In this document: piece after piece, positions 61,027-64,000 of the stretch
How positions within the stretch are numbered: position 1 is the first letter of the stretch
Layout: each line of letters starts with the position of its first letter
Source: Larus michahellis
Lineage: Eukaryota; Chordata; Aves; Charadriiformes; Laridae
Assembly (NCBI RefSeq): GCF_964199755.1
Contig: NC_133896.1
Coordinates: 103,074,301-103,138,300 of the forward strand
Direction of reading: 5' to 3'
DNA length: 64,000 nucleotides
Translations under genes and position numbers: made by a program
The notes under the pieces: generated by a model
Database searches by the model: none
What the model was told of the DNA's origin: nothing
The model's input: only the letters and a program-made list of their open reading frames with translations

Positions 61027-64000
61027 CCTCTTATAACCTATATTATCCTATGATTCCCTAAGCTATTAAATGTGGTATGAAACGCGCTACTAGAGATCAG
61101 AGAAAGTCATTGTTTGCTCAGTCCTTACAACCAACTGGTAACAAATGATGTTTAAGTTGGGTATTTCATGAGGTATACCAGAGAGAAACTGAGAAATTTG
61201 GGGTCATCCTGCAAGGCTTGGGTGCAGTCATTTCTAGAGTTCAGGCTTTTCTATTGTTTCTATTGGAAAAACTCTAGGTGAAATTCTAAACCAGCATAGT
61301 CTTGCCCAAGGAAAAGAGTTGAGGTTTCATGTGCGATATCATGAGAGAAAGAATCTTTTTGCAAAGAGAAATTGGCAAATATCAAGTAGCTAAAATGTTG
61401 TCAGCTTACATGCATATGATATAGTCAACAAACTTAACCACCTTCATCAAGTGGCGACCTCGTGTGAAACTCTAGAGGGTTTTCTCTTGATTATACTCCA
61501 GACTAATTCTCTTTGAATGTGGGTCTAAAAATTAACTCTTAAACATTTTGATTGTGAACGTGACCCTTGGCAGGGTAATGTGTATTATAGTGTATGTTTA
61601 ATCGCAAGCTGTTTTACTTTAAACAACTTTATGAAATCATGTACAACTGTGACACTTATTTTCTTTGGTTATCTCTTAATCTGCATCTGTTGGTTTTGTA
61701 ATTTCCCCCCTGAGAAATGGAACATGAGAAAAAGCTGCAGTGCTGTCCCTAACCTGCTTTTGAAGTAAATCGGCTATTTAAAGAATTTGCTGGGGAAGCC
61801 TAACCTGTTTCTTGTTTGTACTTGCATGCTGATAATTCATAGCACTGTGGCATGTCCAATGTGTAGTGTTTCATTTTGAGTACTTGCCTTTCTAATTTTT
61901 GCAGTATCACAGTTAACTAGGTGCTAGAGTCTGAGAAGTAGCTCTGCTTCTGAAGATATGGCACTGCTTTCCAATTTGGGTTTTTACATGAATACTTGTA
62001 TTAGGACAGGTGAAACACTTCTTCTGTCTCAAGATCCACTTTCTGAGATCATAAGCTTGCTGTCTTGAGACAGCAAAGCAATCCAGCAGATGTTCACTGC
62101 CAACCATGAGTGTTTGCTCATAGAGTGCACCCAGAGCTTCAAGGTGCTGGGGAATGAGACAAGCAGAAGAGTAGGCAGTTCTGTTTTCCTTTGGGTCTCG
62201 GTAATAATGCATTTACTTAATGCTGACTGGGTTATTCCATCTTTGAATAATAGCTGTGAAAAAGCAGGTAGGTGTACTTGTAATTTTTGATCAAACTGTA
62301 TCCCTATATCGATTCCCTATTCTGGTCAGGCTGGTTAGTGTGAGTTTTTCCCCAGTGCTGGTTTTCTTTCCTTGTCTGCTAGAGGAAATGTATGATCACT
62401 TAGGTAGGGATCTACTTATTGGAGGATAAAAAAGCACTTTCTTGCAGGAGCACCCAGAATAGTTATGGGTGCCATTACATAATAGAAGTAAACTAATCAA
62501 ATACCTCTTCTGTCCCCTCCTTCACTCCTGCAAGTATGAATGACCACATTCAGCAGGCTGACCTGATGGAAAGCTTTTCAGTGTTGATGATGATTGTTTA
62601 GAGGTATATTTGTTTTTGAGAAGTGATTCCTGCCAAAAAACTTTCCTGAAACTACTGTTCATGAGATTGGGCAAACCCCAGGTTGGGCAATGAAGCACAT
62701 GGCTGTCCTGAGGGAACGTGAAGGTTAACTTGATGTGTCATGGTCCTGCAAATGCAGGCAGGAAAGAAGAGGTCAAATGGCTGTATTTAGAAAACAGGGG
62801 AGGATTATATTTTCTTTTGCATAGCTTTGATAAACCTGCTATTGAGGAAAGAAGTTTAGTTGGGAACCGATTACATTTTAACTTAGTTCAGGTTCAATTT
62901 GAATTGAGTGTCCGGAGAAGAGAGTTGAAAAATAGAAAATTGGAAAAAGTAAAATGTTTTAGTTCAACACTTTGAAAGGTGATATTAAAAAAAAGACAAT
63001 TAACAATGTTTGCATCCTAGATAGTAAGATTTCATTTTTAATCTCAAAACATAAATGTTTGTGTTGTAGGTAAAAGTTCGTACATCTAAGGCTGATTTGA
63101 AATACTAAAAGAGTTTCACCACCAAAAGTCATTTTTTCAGATAGCAGTAGGTATGTAATGCTAGGCAGGGTACTCTGCTGGTGTGGAGCATGTGGGCAGC
63201 CTGCATCTCTGGGGAGAGATAGGGCAGCTCCTCAGTCATGGCTTCTGATGGTGCACAGAGTCTTCTCTGTCATCTTCTAGTGACCCCAGCTGCTGTCTTT
63301 GCTTTGAAATGTGGAAGGGTGGCCAGGATCTCAGTTTGAAGCAATGCAGAACAATTGCCACATAGTGCTGTTCCAGCCTGCATCAGGCTGAATGATTGGT
63401 GGAGAGTGGCTTGTGGGATGCTGGGTTACAGGTAGCCAGAGCTGATGGAAGAGCTGAGTTTTAAAGTTCCAAAGGCATTTTTTTAACAGAGGAAAATAAC
63501 CTTGGCTCAAATATGGCTAAAATAAAACTATATTGGAGAGTTGAAATAATTGTTGAAATGTCTTTAACTTGACCTTTTCACTCATCTCTGAGGGTAGATG
63601 TGACCTTCTAAAATAGCAAATGTTGGTCTTCTGCTCCAAACTACAGCACTGGTCAAGCGGCTTGATTTCCCTCCCACAGCACACATCTTTTCCATTAACT
63701 TTTAATTTAATAACTTTCCATAATTTGCTTGTGGGAAAGTCAGTAAGACTGACCGAAACTTTCTGCACTACAAGATGCTGCTGTATCCACCCTTTACTGA
63801 GAGGGTCACCCAAAAAAGCTGAGGCAGAAACCTAATGCTTTTGTTCTAAATGATCAAAGTCCTACAAAATGATCATCCCTGGAAAACAGAGTTTTACTCA
63901 TACCTCTAGCAGGCAGTCTTAATGAGGAGCAGCCCTACTAGCCAAGCCTGTAGTTAAGGCGAAAGGGGTGGATATAGAGCATGGAGGGATCTGCGTCCTG

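Larger units (their letters stand above)
58480..64000 (+). other. PLCXD2: PLCXD2 intron 1 (continues past the window)
   Basis: At least 5.5 kb. I searched by eye for the next exon, which should encode S-H-D-S-F and the catalytic histidine region, and did not find it. The sequence is T/G-rich with no recognised transposon. Two related 52-base segments occur (see the repeat entries). No other gene on either strand is supported. Confidence 0.8.

Noticed and set aside
1-64000. CRISPR arrays, operons, prophage or other prokaryotic systems
   Set aside because: Spliced vertebrate genes, CR1 elements and CpG islands show that this is nuclear animal DNA. No regularly spaced repeat arrays are present.

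Overview
This window is vertebrate nuclear DNA, almost certainly from a bird. Supporting this are two 3'-truncated CR1 LINE copies with the avian-style tail (the 'ccttccaac...attctatgatt' end), a solo LTR that looks like an avian ERVL (5-bp flanking repeat), sparse repeats, and two recognisable genes in the order they have in other amniotes: CD96, then PLCXD2, both on the + strand. I cannot name the species.

Layout. Positions 1 to about 20.4 kb contain no coding sequence I can support: they hold a CR1 fragment, short tandem repeats and AT-rich stretches that could hide regulatory elements. In mammals the neighbour on this side is NECTIN3, which is not in the window. From 20,524 to 49,124 lies a complete CD96 (TACTILE) gene. 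I could rebuild it as 15 coding exons with GT/AG boundaries and consistent phases, giving a 597-residue protein: signal peptide, three Ig domains, a Ser/Thr-rich stalk built from six small phase-1 exons, one membrane span and a 45-residue proline-rich tail. A CR1 copy and several homopolymer and microsatellite runs sit in its introns.

From 49.1 to 57.7 kb is intergenic DNA. It contains the CD96 3' UTR, a small GC-rich island at about 51.0-51.4 kb with an exact CTCF-consensus match beside a G-quadruplex-prone minisatellite, and the solo LTR at 56,291-57,054. A strong CpG island follows at about 57.7-58.9 kb with CCAAT, palindromic CRE and TATA-like elements, and then the first coding exon of PLCXD2 (58,398-58,479). 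The rest of the window is PLCXD2 intron 1; the later exons lie beyond the end.

The two genes have unrelated jobs. CD96 is a T/NK-cell receptor of the nectin/PVR-receptor group (with CD226 and TIGIT). PLCXD2 belongs to the PI-PLC X-domain-only family. The CTCF-like site between them is a plausible boundary between an immune-restricted and a more broadly active promoter. The most interesting points are changes in the CD96 tail (the human ITIM position now reads YxxM and the human C-terminal YxxM tyrosine is gone), a possible intronic polyadenylation site that would give a tail-less receptor, four extra cysteines in the first Ig domain, and an in-frame hydrophobic leader directly upstream of the exon for the second Ig domain.
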